Shown: positions 54,770 through 63,755 of the stretch, one piece after another
How positions within the stretch are numbered: position 1 is the stretch's first letter
Layout: each line of letters opens with the position of its first letter
NCBI GenBank assembly: GCA_004297305.1
Contig: SCTR01000005.1
Coordinates: forward strand, 174,386-238,385
DNA from: Actinomycetota bacterium
Lineage (GTDB): Bacteria > Actinomycetota > Actinomycetes > S36-B12 > FW305-bin1
Length of the DNA stretch: 64,000 nucleotides
Direction: 5' to 3'
Made by a program: the position numbers and the translations under genes
Notes under the pieces: generated by a model
What the model was told of the DNA's origin: nothing
What the model saw: the letters and a program-made list of their open reading frames with translations, nothing else
Databases searched by the model: none

Positions 54770-56190
54770 CCGACCGGGCCCCCCGTCTCGCCCTCGAGCT
54801 GGGCACGCGACGGCCGGTGCGCGGCGAGCGCGGCGGCGGCCGTCGGGTCGTCGTCGTCGCTGGCGAGCGTCGGTTGCAGCGCCCGGTCCTCGTAGTCGAG
54901 CGCCCCGCCAGGACGCGGCGTGGTGTCGACCACCTGCCAGCCCTCTTCGCGAACCGCCCGGACCAGGGCACCGACCAGATCCGGCTCGAACTGTGTCCCG
55001 GCGCAACGGTGCAACTCGGCGACCGCCTCGTCGATCGACCGCGCACCCCGATACGACCGGGTCGTGGTCATCGAATCGAAGGCGTCCGCGACGGCGATGA
55101 TCCGGGCAAACTCGGGGATTTCTTTTCCCTTGAGCCCCAATGGATATCCGAGGCCGTCGACCCGTTCGTGATGGTGGTAGATGCCTTCGACGGCTTCACC
55201 GAGGAAGTCCAGGCCGACTGTGATGTCACGCCCTCGGACCGGGTGCAGCTGGATCGACGCGTACTCGTCGTCGGTGAGCCGGCCGGACTTCTGCAGGACC
55301 CGGGTCGGTACCCCCAGTTTGCCGACGTCGTGCAGAATCCCGGCGTATCGCAGGGTCTGCACGCGGTCCTCGGAGATCCCGGTACGACGACCGATCATGA
55401 CCGACGCGCGGCTGACCCGCTCGGAGTGGCCACGGGTGTACGCATCCTTGGTCTCGACCGCCTGGATCAGGCTGCGGATGGTCGCCTCGTACGCCTCGCG
55501 GGTGGCGGCGTACTGCGCGAACGACCAGCGGGCGACACCGAAGGGCAACAACACCAGCACGGCAGCGAACCACTCGACCCCGGCGGTCCACACGACCGCG
55601 AGCAGGAGCCCGAATAGCGAGTACGTGACCAGCGGTACGGCGAACTCCGCGACGGTGTTACGCCATACCCGGACCGGCGAGAGTTCCTCGACCAACGACA
55701 CGACCAGGACCAGGAGGGTCGCGTTGACCACGCCGTAGACCAGCATCGCGACCGCGACCGGCAGGAGCACCGACGGGAACGACGAGGTCGAGATCGGGAC
55801 GACCCCTCCAGTGAGCAGGTACGCCGTGCCTGCCGCGAGCGCTGAGAGGGCACTCATGGCGCCGTTGAACGCGCGCTTCATGTGCTCCATGCGCTCCCAC
55901 GTGAGCGCCACGCTGGCACCAACGAGCGCCGAGCCCCAGGGGCCGACCAGCAGGATCGAGGCGATGGCGACCGGCATCGCCACCGACACACTGACCCCAC
56001 CAGCGGTCCGCTGGCCGAACGTCTCGCCCAACACAACCAAGATCGCCAGCGGAACGATGACCGACCAATCCAGGGGATGCAGGGCAGCAAGAATCAGGAC
56101 CGCCACACCGGCGAGCGTCACGGCGCCGACATACGCCTGCACCCGCCAGGAGATCCTGGTCACGACGCCGTCCTCCCGATCCACCGGCAT
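54766..56190 (-). CDS. Membrane HD-GYP domain phosphodiesterase-like protein
   Basis: 474 residues. N-terminal membrane region of about 6-8 helices (residues 15-220, an MASE-like sensor) then a full HD-GYP domain: TRGHSERVSRASVMIGRRTG, LRYAGILHDVGKLGVPTRVL, YHHHERVDGLGYPLGLKGKE, IPEFARIIAVADAFDSMTTT. All metal ligands and the GYP are intact, so c-di-GMP or related dinucleotide hydrolysis is likely. A Pro/Asp-rich tail follows. The stop overlaps the next, degenerate, HD gene. A 21-codon frame with its own ribosome binding site lies 61 bases upstream. Confidence 0.9.
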   Translation of the reverse strand: MPVDREDGVVTRISWRVQAYVGAVTLAGVAVLILAALHPLDWSVIVPLAILVVLGETFGQRTAGGVSVSVAMPVAIASILLVGPWGSALVGASVALTWERMEHMKRAFNGAMSALSALAAGTAYLLTGGVVPISTSSFPSVLLPVAVAMLVYGVVNATLLVLVVSLVEELSPVRVWRNTVAEFAVPLVTYSLFGLLLAVVWTAGVEWFAAVLVLLPFGVARWSFAQYAATREAYEATIRSLIQAVETKDAYTRGHSERVSRASVMIGRRTGISEDRVQTLRYAGILHDVGKLGVPTRVLQKSGRLTDDEYASIQLHPVRGRDITVGLDFLGEAVEGIYHHHERVDGLGYPLGLKGKEIPEFARIIAVADAFDSMTTTRSYRGARSIDEAVAELHRCAGTQFEPDLVGALVRAVREEGWQVVDTTPRPGGALDYEDRALQPTLASDDDDPTAAAALAAHRPSRAQLEGETGGPVG

Positions 56191-56251
56191 TTCGAGAGGT
56201 GGCCACCTCTCAGACCGGCACCATGAGGATCGGCAACTTCCGTCAGCTACT

Positions 56252-56317
56252 TCAGCGCCAGCCGAAGCCGGCCTGGGTCGACAGCATGCGCTCGAGAGCC
56301 GCCGTGATCTTCTTCAT
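56252..56317 (-). CDS. Small ORF (21 residues) upstream of the HD-GYP gene
   Basis: ATG 56317 to TGA 56252 encodes MKKITAALERMLSTQAGFGW and R. AGGGGTGA lies about 7 bases before the ATG. The peptide is an amphipathic helix with a Gly-aromatic end, unlike random GC-rich translation. It may be a small protein or a leader for the HD-GYP pair. No family is recognised. Confidence 0.4.
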   Translation of the reverse strand: MKKITAALERMLSTQAGFGWR

Positions 56318-56857
56318 CGGGCAATCACCCCTGGGAACTCGTGTCACGGGCCTTCGCTGGCCGCCCGTGCGAGATCCGCTCCGCTATGGGGTCGATCGTC
56401 GCGAGCATCCAGGGGACGTCGCGACTGGTCCTGCGGGAGTTGCCGATCCTCTTGGTGCCGCTCTTCAGTTATGAGCCCGACCCGGTGGGCCGAGGTGGCG
56501 CGATTGCGAGGACACCGGTCGTAACCGTTCTTGTGCGCCGTAGCTGCATCGCGTTCGCACCGCAGGTGTCCGCTGGATACGCGCGTGGCCTATGTGACCG
56601 GTGTGACGACGGAGTGTCAAGCAACTCGCCAGAATCACACCTGTGTGGTTTCGCCGTTACCGGCTGCCGGCTCCCCTCGTGACCGGTGTCACATCACCAT
56701 GAGCGACAAGACGTTTCACCCTGGGTGACGTACTGCGCCCCTCGGGCTAATTGTCCGGCGCGCTGGGCCCAGCGTACGTCGCTTTCGCCCTACGCTCCCC
56801 AACGAGGATGCACCGTGCGGCGGGGGGTCGCAACGAGCACCTCTGGAGGAGTCGAGC
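56318..56857. other. Long intergenic region with dyads
   Basis: 540 bases between the minus-strand small ORF and the plus-strand unknown gene at 56858. A 113-codon frame (56341-56682) is open but has no ribosome binding site and no family resemblance; I regard it as chance. The right half holds GTGACCGGTGT twice (56595, 56679; the second continues to CAC, giving GTGAC/GTCAC arms) and TCACCC-T-GGGTGA (56716-56728), so it probably contains the promoter and operators of the downstream operon. Confidence 0.45.
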
Positions 56858-57400
56858 ATGCCCGCGTCCGCGCACCGACGGACCCGCGAGACCTACGCCG
56901 ACCTCGTCCTTGCCGTGCTCGACGCTCGGCAGGACGCGGCCTCGGCACGTTTCGACGCCGTCCTCGCCGAGGCCGAGGCCGCCGGTCGGGTCGACGCGAC
57001 CACGGCCCGTCACCTGCGGTGGTGGCAACGCGCCTCCGTGCGGGCCGTGGTCGAGCATGCGGCGGCGACGCTGCCCGGCACCCTGACCGCCCTCGATGCC
57101 GCTGACATCGAGGCCGACGGGTCGGCCGAACAGACCGCTGCGGCCTGGGCGCGAGCGGCCCGGCCGACGACCGCGAGCACTCGACCCGGCGCCCCGGCCG
57201 GGGCCCCGGACCCCGACGCGACGCCGGCGCGGACCTTCGTGGCCGACCTCGCCCTGGTGGCCGGACCGGTGGATCCGGCCCATCCGCCGGATACCCCGCC
57301 CGATCCGGGCGACCGCGGTGCCGACCCCGTTGCCGACAGCCCAGCCAGGCCCGTTCCGGGCGCCGACGCTCCGCCCTCGACCGCGAAGGACGACCGATGA
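56858..57400 (+). CDS. Hypothetical protein, first gene of an unknown pair
   Basis: 180 residues. The N-terminal half is helical (ETYADLVLAVLDARQDAASA; ATTARHLRWWQRASVRAVVE) and the C-terminal half is Pro/Ala/Asp-rich and likely disordered. GGAGGA lies 7 bases before the ATG. The stop overlaps the next ATG (ATGA), so both are made together. I recognise no family. Confidence 0.7.
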   Translation: MPASAHRRTRETYADLVLAVLDARQDAASARFDAVLAEAEAAGRVDATTARHLRWWQRASVRAVVEHAAATLPGTLTALDAADIEADGSAEQTAAAWARAARPTTASTRPGAPAGAPDPDATPARTFVADLALVAGPVDPAHPPDTPPDPGDRGADPVADSPARPVPGADAPPSTAKDDR

Positions 57401-58056
57401 CGACCTTGCGCCTGCTGCCCGATCTCGAGGACGCCCTACGACGCATACCGGGCATCCGCGCCGCCAGCGTCGTCACCGGCCCCGATGCGCGACCGACGGA
57501 GATCCACATCGTCGCCGACCCAGGCAAGGCGGCCAAGCAGGTCGTTCGCGATGTCCAGTCCGTCGCCATGGCGCAGTTCGATGTCGACGTCGACCACCGG
57601 ATCGTCAGCGTGGTGCAGATCGGCGGTGACGAGCCGGGCATGGCGACCGAGCCGCTCGCCGGCGACGAGGCCGACAGCAGTGGCCCACGAGCTGCGCTCA
57701 CCGGCATCACGGTGCGCACCCGGGACGGCGAGTGCGAGGTCACGGTGTCGTTGGCGGTCGGCGAAGCCGACTTCACCGGGACCGCGAGCGGGCCGATCTC
57801 GGCGACCCATCGGGCCCGGATCACCGCTGCGGCCACGGTGCGGGCCCTGTCGGAACTGCTGGGGATCACCACCCAGGTGGAAAGCAGCCAGGTCCACGCC
57901 TCCGGCCGGCATGCCGTCGCCGTGTCAGTCCTGACGATGAGTGTCCCGCGGCTCGGCGAGCAGGCGCTGTGCGGCAGCGCGCTGGTACGCGGGGACGATG
58001 AGGACGCGGTGGCGCGGTCGGTTCTCGCCGCGGTCAACCGGCGGCTGTCGGGCTGA
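57397..58056 (+). CDS. Hypothetical protein with two alpha/beta modules
   Basis: 219 residues. Residues about 1-70 have a beta-alpha-beta pattern (DALRRIPGIRAASVVTGPDA; EIHIVADPGKAAKQVVRDVQ; VDHRIVSVVQI). Residues about 95-215 form a second module (GITVRTRDGECEVTVSLAVG; HRARITAAATVRALSELLGI; RHAVAVSVLTMSVPRLGEQA). The second carries FTGTASGPISATHRARI, which looks like a ligand loop. It starts inside the preceding stop (ATGA). I recognise no family; it is cytoplasmic by lack of signals. It lies before bL37. Confidence 0.75.
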   Translation: MTTLRLLPDLEDALRRIPGIRAASVVTGPDARPTEIHIVADPGKAAKQVVRDVQSVAMAQFDVDVDHRIVSVVQIGGDEPGMATEPLAGDEADSSGPRAALTGITVRTRDGECEVTVSLAVGEADFTGTASGPISATHRARITAAATVRALSELLGITTQVESSQVHASGRHAVAVSVLTMSVPRLGEQALCGSALVRGDDEDAVARSVLAAVNRRLSG

Positions 58057-58161
58057 GCGCCCTGCTGCCTCGCGCGGGGAGCGAACCGAGGGGGCGCGCG
58101 GCCGTGAGAGGATCCTGCGGGCTCGCGGCAGGTCGCGGGCGATCGTCGTGAGGAGCAGGCC

Positions 58162-58236
58162 ATGAGCAAGCGCGCCCGCAAGCGCCGTACCCGCAAGAAG
58201 GGCTCCGCCAACCACGGGAACCGGCCGAACGCCTAG
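58162..58236 (+). CDS. Ribosomal protein bL37
   Basis: 24 residues: MSKRARKRRTRKKGSANHGN and RPNA. Half are Lys or Arg, and the ANHG-x-RPNA end matches the short large-subunit protein bL37 described in mycobacterial ribosomes. AGGAG lies 7 bases before the ATG. It ends 280 bases before the convergent restriction enzyme gene. Confidence 0.85.
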   Translation: MSKRARKRRTRKKGSANHGNRPNA

Positions 58237-58516
58237 CCCGACCGACAGGCCGCGCGCCGCGTGTTTGGCCGCCGATCGAGCTGCGCCTTCGTGGCCAAAG
58301 CGGGCAGGGCTGGCGCGGAACAGAGCGTCGTTGCGGAGGCCGACATGCCACGGTGGCGATTGGGCCTGACAGGGGCCCGTGCGTGGGCCAGCGCCTCGGC
58401 GACGTCGCGAGACCGCAGTCGGCATCGAGCCTCGGCGTGACCAGCACCCAACCGTCAGCCGCGGACAAGGCCGCGGCTCGCCGACACGCCCAGCTCCGGC
58501 TGCCCAGGGCTGCTGA

Positions 58517-59227
58517 CTAGATGTTGAGTGCCTCGATGTAGGCAATTCGCCCGGCGACGGCCGCGGCGAAGTTGGCAACTGACACGTCGCGAACCGGCTC
58601 CTCCAGAATCCCCTCGCCCCTACGGGTGGTAAGCACGCAGGTCGCGTCATACAGGCGCTCCCGAACCAGCCGCTGCGCAAGGATGCGATAACGGTCGACG
58701 TACGACGTGCCCGAGAAGATCGGGTCGGCAGGAAACAGCGTGGTCGGATCGACTTTGGAGACTCTCGACGAGACATCGGAGTACTCGATGACGAAGACGA
58801 ATCCAAGCCATGGTCGAACCGGCCCGAAGCTGCCCTCTTCGTACGCTTTCCATATGTCAACCGCGTTCCCGAGGGCTTCCTCGGTTCGATTGTTGAAGTT
58901 GTTGCCGATGGAACCAACCTGAGACTTGAACTCGACGGCCGCGACCAGTGCGCCCTTGAACGTGACGAGGAGATCCCAATCCTTCGACCGCCGATAGTGG
59001 CCCGGCAGTGTCAGCTTCGCTCCGTTGCGGACCTCGGCGCCTCGCCGGACGAGTGGCCCGAATAGCTCGGCTACAGCGTCTTCGAGCGGACGGAGATGCT
59101 TGCCGCCGGTGACTGAACCGCGCGTTCCTGCGTCCACCAGGCCCGAATCGATCTGTCGCTGTGCTTGGAGGTCGCGGCCGGTCCAGAAGGCTCGGACGGC
59201 GGGATCGAAGCTATCGAAAACACTCAC
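58517..59227 (-). CDS. Type II restriction endonuclease, PaeR7I/XhoI family
   Basis: 236 residues. It closely resembles PaeR7I: DAGTRGSVTGGKHLRPLEDA, LPGHYRRSKDWDLLVTFKGA, VAAVEFKSQVG and GNNFNNRTEEALGNAVDIWK. The catalytic PD-(D/E)xK residues are the Asp of KDWDLL and EFK. PaeR7I and XhoI cut CTCGAG, so the same target is expected here (inference). ATG 59227 overlaps the methyltransferase stop (ATGA). Base composition is visibly richer in A/T than the neighbours, consistent with transfer. Confidence 0.93.
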   Translation of the reverse strand: MSVFDSFDPAVRAFWTGRDLQAQRQIDSGLVDAGTRGSVTGGKHLRPLEDAVAELFGPLVRRGAEVRNGAKLTLPGHYRRSKDWDLLVTFKGALVAAVEFKSQVGSIGNNFNNRTEEALGNAVDIWKAYEEGSFGPVRPWLGFVFVIEYSDVSSRVSKVDPTTLFPADPIFSGTSYVDRYRILAQRLVRERLYDATCVLTTRRGEGILEEPVRDVSVANFAAAVAGRIAYIEALNI

Positions 59228-60837
59228 GCCGCGACGTTATCGGCACGCAGCCCGTACGCGCGAAAGGATGCGCGGTTTGCCGCCTCCCGATCGCCGCGCT
59301 CGAACGCACTCGCCAGTTCCGCCGCCACCTCGTGGCTGATAGATGACGGATCAGGAACACGGATCTTGCGCAGGTACTGAGACTGGAAGCGAAGAGTGCC
59401 GCCACGCATGCGTACGCAATACGCCTCAATGAACGACTGTGCGACCGACGAGAGAAGTAGCCCGCCCAGCACCTTGAGATCCCATGTTTCCGCGGTTATC
59501 CAGTAGAGGTTGTGGTGGGGATAGTGCCCGCCCTGTTCGTACACCGGCGTGATCTGCGCCTTCATGTCTTGAAGTACCAACTTTGGCTGCCCGATGAGCG
59601 CGTGGTTGACCTTGTCGATGGTCTTGAACCAAGCACCAGGCTGCTTCCGGGCGACATAGCGCTCCCGCAGCTCCGGATGGCTCGAATACTGGGCGGCCAG
59701 CTTTGGAAAGGCGTTGAGATCGACGAGGCTTCCGTCTGGCAACCAAGGGTTAAGGAGCACAGAGCCGCCCCACCTGAACGTACCGTCCCGGACATCGCCC
59801 GTCATGATCATCGGAAGCTTGCGGTCCTCCTCGACGTCAATCTCGACCGGAACGATGTACGCCTTGTCAGCGCCAGTCGCGATACCAATGCCGACCTTCG
59901 CTCCGGTCTCCTCAATCGTTGGCAGACGAGCATTCAGCTCCTCCAACATGGCAATGCTGTCAGGGTCGCCCGCCGGCCAAAGGTCGTCGCCAGAGAACCA
60001 ACGGGCGATCCGGTGAGCGCGGAACGAACTTGCGTGCTCGACGGTTGCGTCGGACAGTGTGAAACGGGTCAGGCGCTTGCAGGCGCCTTCGTCGAAGGCT
60101 GCGTTGCACTCCGCGATGACTACGGATCCCTGTCCGGCCCTGGTTAACACTGTGATCGCCGGGTAAGCGCTGACCTCGGAGGAAAATACGTCGGCGTCGT
60201 GCATCTGCCACACGGCGTCGACTGAACACATTGAGGTGACGATCCGTCGCAGCTGTGTGCCGTACGCGTTGCGCATCCAGCGATCGGCACAGATGAATGC
60301 ATGCTTCCCACCGGGCTTGAGTTGCGCAATCCCCTTTTCAAAGAATGCGACGTAGATGTCCGCCCGCCCGCTCATCGACCGATAGATCCGCCGATACTGG
60401 CACTCGGCTTCGGGGTCGAGCTCATCGGATCGGATGTACGGCGGGTTCCCTAGGACAACGTCGGCACGGACGTCCTCGTCGTCGAGAAGGTAGTCGGCCG
60501 TTCTGAGCCAGCGAGACGCAATCTGGCGCGCTACCTCGGACGTGGCACCGGCGTCCACGAGCATCGCTACGCTAGCGGAGATGCAGGTCTCAACGTGTTC
60601 CTGTTGAAGGTCGTATCCCCGTAGGGCGTCCCCCAGGTTGGCGGCAGCCACGCCCCGTCGGTCGGCGGCCAGCAACAGCCGCTCGACCATCGGAAGCCAA
60701 AAGGCGCCGGATCCGACCGACGGCTCCACGGCGACCAACTTCGTGAGGTCACGATCAGCCGCGTACCCCACCAGGTCAAGCATCGCGTCTGCAACCCACC
60801 GCCTGGTGAAGACCTCGCCGTAGTTCCGGTTGCCCAT
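59224..60837 (-). CDS. Type II N6-adenine DNA methyltransferase (XhoI/PaeR7I partner)
   Basis: 537 residues. SAM motif I is VEPSVGSGAFWLPMV and catalytic motif IV is DVVLGNPPYIRSDEL; the N-terminus is NYGEVFTRRWVADAMLDLVG, typical of gamma-type Eco57I/PaeR7I-like enzymes. The C-terminal half (GQPKLVLQDMKAQITPVYEQ) is the target recognition region. It should methylate adenine in the site cut by the coupled nuclease. It is upstream of the nuclease gene with an ATGA overlap, which lets methylation precede cutting. The 228 bases before it show no other gene. Confidence 0.93.
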   Translation of the reverse strand: MGNRNYGEVFTRRWVADAMLDLVGYAADRDLTKLVAVEPSVGSGAFWLPMVERLLLAADRRGVAAANLGDALRGYDLQQEHVETCISASVAMLVDAGATSEVARQIASRWLRTADYLLDDEDVRADVVLGNPPYIRSDELDPEAECQYRRIYRSMSGRADIYVAFFEKGIAQLKPGGKHAFICADRWMRNAYGTQLRRIVTSMCSVDAVWQMHDADVFSSEVSAYPAITVLTRAGQGSVVIAECNAAFDEGACKRLTRFTLSDATVEHASSFRAHRIARWFSGDDLWPAGDPDSIAMLEELNARLPTIEETGAKVGIGIATGADKAYIVPVEIDVEEDRKLPMIMTGDVRDGTFRWGGSVLLNPWLPDGSLVDLNAFPKLAAQYSSHPELRERYVARKQPGAWFKTIDKVNHALIGQPKLVLQDMKAQITPVYEQGGHYPHHNLYWITAETWDLKVLGGLLLSSVAQSFIEAYCVRMRGGTLRFQSQYLRKIRVPDPSSISHEVAAELASAFERGDREAANRASFRAYGLRADNVAA

Positions 60838-61065
60838 AGGCGCGAGCCTATTCGGACCGCCGACAAGGCCTCGGACCTATCCACAGGTGTCCGACGTTCT
60901 GCAGGGATTCGTTGGTCGGAGCGGGAGACGCATCGGGCTCTGCACCGAAGGATCCATGGTGGCTGAGGACAGCGGCCAAACCACACGGGACAGGTCCCTG
61001 ATCGCAGATGAGTCGAGCGCACGACAGGCCGCGCGGCCGTCGCAGGAGTCGCGCGGGCCGGGCGC

Positions 61066-61338
61066 TCAGCCCGGCAGGTGGCCTTCGGCGCGGACCACGC
61101 GCAGCCGCGCCACCACCTGGGCGCGGAGCTCGAGCGGCGCCGGACCGCAGCTGCAGGATCGGGCGATCAGCGCCTTGACCTCCTGCTCGATGCCCAGCTC
61201 ACGCAGGCACGGGCCGCACTCTTCGAGATGCTGGCGGATGTCGGCGCACGCCCCGGTGTCCAGTTCGTCATCGAGATACCCGGTGACCAGTGCGAGGATC
61301 TGCGCGCAGTCGATGTCGTGGTGGTGGCCGCAGCTCAT
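61066..61338 (-). CDS. rsrA: Zinc-binding anti-sigma factor RsrA/RshA
   Basis: 90 residues. The ZAS motif His37-x3-Cys41-x2-Cys44 ([15 protein letters not shown]) is present with Cys11, Cys61 and Cys63, which in RsrA form the redox switch. Under reducing conditions it binds the sigma factor and disulfide stress releases it. The ATG overlaps the sigH stop. This is the last gene of the yedK-hydrolase-sigH-rsrA series. Confidence 0.95.
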   Translation of the reverse strand: MSCGHHHDIDCAQILALVTGYLDDELDTGACADIRQHLEECGPCLRELGIEQEVKALIARSCSCGPAPLELRAQVVARLRVVRAEGHLPG

Positions 61339-62078
61339 GACCGCTCCCCTACGACCGATTCCGGCACGATGAAACCGCGGTCGCGGGCGTACTCCTCGAG
61401 CATTCCGCGCAGCGCCCGCCGGCCGCGATGCAGGCGCGACATGACGGTGCCGACCGGAGTCCCCATGATCTCGGCGATCTCCTTGTAGGCGAAGCCTTCG
61501 ACGTCGGCGAGGTACACCGCCATCCGGAAGTCCTCCGGCAGCCGGCTGAGCGCCTCGGTGACGTCGGAATCCGGCAGGTGGTCGAGCGCCTCCACCTCCG
61601 CCGAGCGCAGTCCGGTGGACGTGTGCGACTCCGCCTGCGCCATCTGCCAGTCCTCGAGATCCTCGGTGGCTGACTGCTGCGGCTGGCGCTGCTTCTTGCG
61701 GTACGTGTTGATGAAGGAGTTGGTGAGGATCCGGAACAGCCACGCCTTCAGATTGGTGCCGTGGGTGTACTGGTGGAACGCCGCGAACGCGCGGACGTAG
61801 GTCTCCTGCAGCAGGTCTTCGGCGTCAGCGGGATTGCGCGTCATGCGCAGCGCCGCGGCGTACAACTGGTCCAGGAACGGCAGCGCGTCGCGCTCGAAAC
61901 GTGCCGCGCGTTCGGCATCGGTCTCCTCGACCGACGGCGCGTCCCCCGGTCCCTGACTCATCACAGCCGAGGGTAGCCCCGCCAGCTGCGCCGCGCGGGG
62001 CGGCGGCTCCCAGGAGCCGCGCTCGCCGCCCGGCACGACCTCGACCTCCGGCACCTGAACTGCGCTCACGACCAGCAT
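61335..62078 (-). CDS. sigH: ECF sigma factor SigH/SigR (disulfide stress)
   Basis: 247 residues. Region 2: [60 protein letters not shown]. Region 4: [40 protein letters not shown]. This is close to SigR/SigH. ATG 62078 (GGAGG 5 bases upstream) shares its A with the hydrolase stop. A second start, ATG 61961 (40 codons in), has no clear ribosome binding site; Streptomyces SigR also has long and short forms. Confidence 0.95.
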   Translation of the reverse strand: MLVVSAVQVPEVEVVPGGERGSWEPPPRAAQLAGLPSAVMSQGPGDAPSVEETDAERAARFERDALPFLDQLYAAALRMTRNPADAEDLLQETYVRAFAAFHQYTHGTNLKAWLFRILTNSFINTYRKKQRQPQQSATEDLEDWQMAQAESHTSTGLRSAEVEALDHLPDSDVTEALSRLPEDFRMAVYLADVEGFAYKEIAEIMGTPVGTVMSRLHRGRRALRGMLEEYARDRGFIVPESVVGERS

Positions 62079-62926
62079 CACGTCCTCCGAGATCGGGCCC
62101 GGTCCTCCGCCCCCTCAACGGCCGATGCGGGTAGCAGCATTCCCGTGCGGCGGACGATCGCCGCAGCACGCAGCACCGCCGACCAGGCCCCGGCGACGAC
62201 CGTGTCCAAGGCTTCCGCGGCGGTCAGCGGGGCCCGCCCGGGTACGGCGAAGGAGTGGTCGGCCCAGGGCACGTCGTACACCGTGACCCGCGCCGGGTCG
62301 GCGAACCCGGCGACGGCGCGGACCTCGGCGCCGGTGCCGAACGCGTCGCGGGAACCCTGGACCACGGTGACCGGCACGGCGGGCGCGACCAGCTCGTCGG
62401 CTCGGCTGCGTTCGGGGCGACCGGGCGGATGCAGCGGAAAGGCCAGCGCCAGCACCGCGGTCGCGGCGACGTCGGCGGCGGTACGACACGCGACGCGGGC
62501 TCCCGCACTGCGGCCGCCCACGACCAGCGGTACGTCGCTGTCGGCGGCCCGCAGCCCGGCAAGTGCCGCGCACCAGGCCTCGTCCAACTGCGCCGGCCGG
62601 TCGGCGATCAACCGGCCGGCGACACACCACGGCTGCTCGACCAGCACGACGTCCACGCCCCGCGGCGGCAGCGCCGCGGCGAGCGCCTGCAGGTCCCGGA
62701 CGTGGACCCCACCTCCCGCGCCGTGCCCGAGAACGAGGACGGCCCGGCGGTGCCGCGGCGCGGCGTAGCGGTGCAGCCGTGCCGGCCCGACCGGGGTCGG
62801 CGTCGTCGTGACGGCCGGTGTTGCGCCCGCCTGCATCGCCGGGCGCGGTGCCGTCGGGCCCGGTGCCGTCGGGGCCGGCATCGCCGGGCCCGGTGTCGTC
62901 GAGGCGGGCGCCGTCGGCCTCGTCAC
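62078..62926 (-). CDS. Alpha/beta hydrolase (KANL3/Tex30-like)
   Basis: 282 residues from GTG 62926, overlapping the yedK stop. After a Pro/Ala/Thr-rich leader of about 45 residues comes an alpha/beta hydrolase core: [37 protein letters not shown] (nucleophile elbow GRSAG), [13 protein letters not shown] (acid) and [11 protein letters not shown] (His). This matches the dienelactone-hydrolase/KANL3-like family seen near sigH in actinomycetes. The substrate is unknown. Confidence 0.88.
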   Translation of the reverse strand: MTRPTAPASTTPGPAMPAPTAPGPTAPRPAMQAGATPAVTTTPTPVGPARLHRYAAPRHRRAVLVLGHGAGGGVHVRDLQALAAALPPRGVDVVLVEQPWCVAGRLIADRPAQLDEAWCAALAGLRAADSDVPLVVGGRSAGARVACRTAADVAATAVLALAFPLHPPGRPERSRADELVAPAVPVTVVQGSRDAFGTGAEVRAVAGFADPARVTVYDVPWADHSFAVPGRAPLTAAEALDTVVAGAWSAVLRAAAIVRRTGMLLPASAVEGAEDRARSRRT

Positions 62927-63699
62927 GACGACACCGCCACGGGTTCGACCAGCTGTGGGCCGTTGTTGCGGACGTCGTTGACCAGGGTCGAGACCGGGTA
63001 CGCCGCCAACGGGCCCGGCGCGGCCGGCACGAGCAGCTCGGCCAGCTCCGCCTGAGTGACCGGCCCGGGCGCCAGCCACTGGTCCCAGCGGGCCGGCTCG
63101 ACCATGAGCGGCATGCGGTCGTGAATGCGGCCCAGCTCGTCCGGGGCCGTCGTGGTGATGACGGTCGTGGTCACCCACCACCGCGCCGGGTCGTCCGCGG
63201 CGCGGCCGGGGTCACGCCAGAACTCGTACAGACCGGCCATCGCGAGGATCCCGCCGTCCGCGGGCCGAATGAAGAACGGCTGCTTGCGCCCCCGGGCGGC
63301 GGGGCCCGCCGTACCGGCCGGGCGATCCGGCGCGCCACGCCCGTCGTCGTGCTGCGGCTGCGGCGTGTACCACTCGTAGTAGCCGTCGGCCGGCAGCAGA
63401 CATCGTCTGGCCGCCAAGGCTTTCCGGAATGCCGGCTTGACTGCGACGGTCTCCAGTCGGGCATTGATCAGCCGGGAGCCGATCGACGGGTCCTTCGCCC
63501 ACGACGGGACCAGGCCCCAGCGCGCCACGTGCAGTTCCCGGACGGTCCCGGTATCGCGTACTCGATCCGCGACCAGGTAGACGTCCTTGGTGGGCGCCAC
63601 ATTGTGGTCCGCGGCCAGTTCGACCTCCGGACCCTGCTCGATGTCGAACTCGTGGATGAGGTCGTCGAGGTGCTGACTCGCTGCGTACCTGCCACACAC
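62923..63699 (-). CDS. SOS response-associated peptidase YedK/HMCES
   Basis: 258 residues starting MCGRYA. Cys2 becomes the catalytic and DNA-crosslinking residue once Met is removed. Other family residues are [37 protein letters not shown] (Glu) and RIHDRMPLM (His). It shields abasic sites in single-stranded DNA by covalent linkage. It is divergent from aroA, as in Mycobacterium (Rv3226c/Rv3227). Confidence 0.95.
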   Translation of the reverse strand: MCGRYAASQHLDDLIHEFDIEQGPEVELAADHNVAPTKDVYLVADRVRDTGTVRELHVARWGLVPSWAKDPSIGSRLINARLETVAVKPAFRKALAARRCLLPADGYYEWYTPQPQHDDGRGAPDRPAGTAGPAARGRKQPFFIRPADGGILAMAGLYEFWRDPGRAADDPARWWVTTTVITTTAPDELGRIHDRMPLMVEPARWDQWLAPGPVTQAELAELLVPAAPGPLAAYPVSTLVNDVRNNGPQLVEPVAVSS

Positions 63700-63755
63700 G
63701 GGGCAAGCCTGTCACGACCGCCGGGAAGCGACCCGGCGCCGGATACCCTCGACCG

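Noticed and set aside
56341..56682. 113-codon plus-strand frame in the long intergenic region
   Set aside because: No ribosome binding site, no recognisable motif and no coding-like composition.
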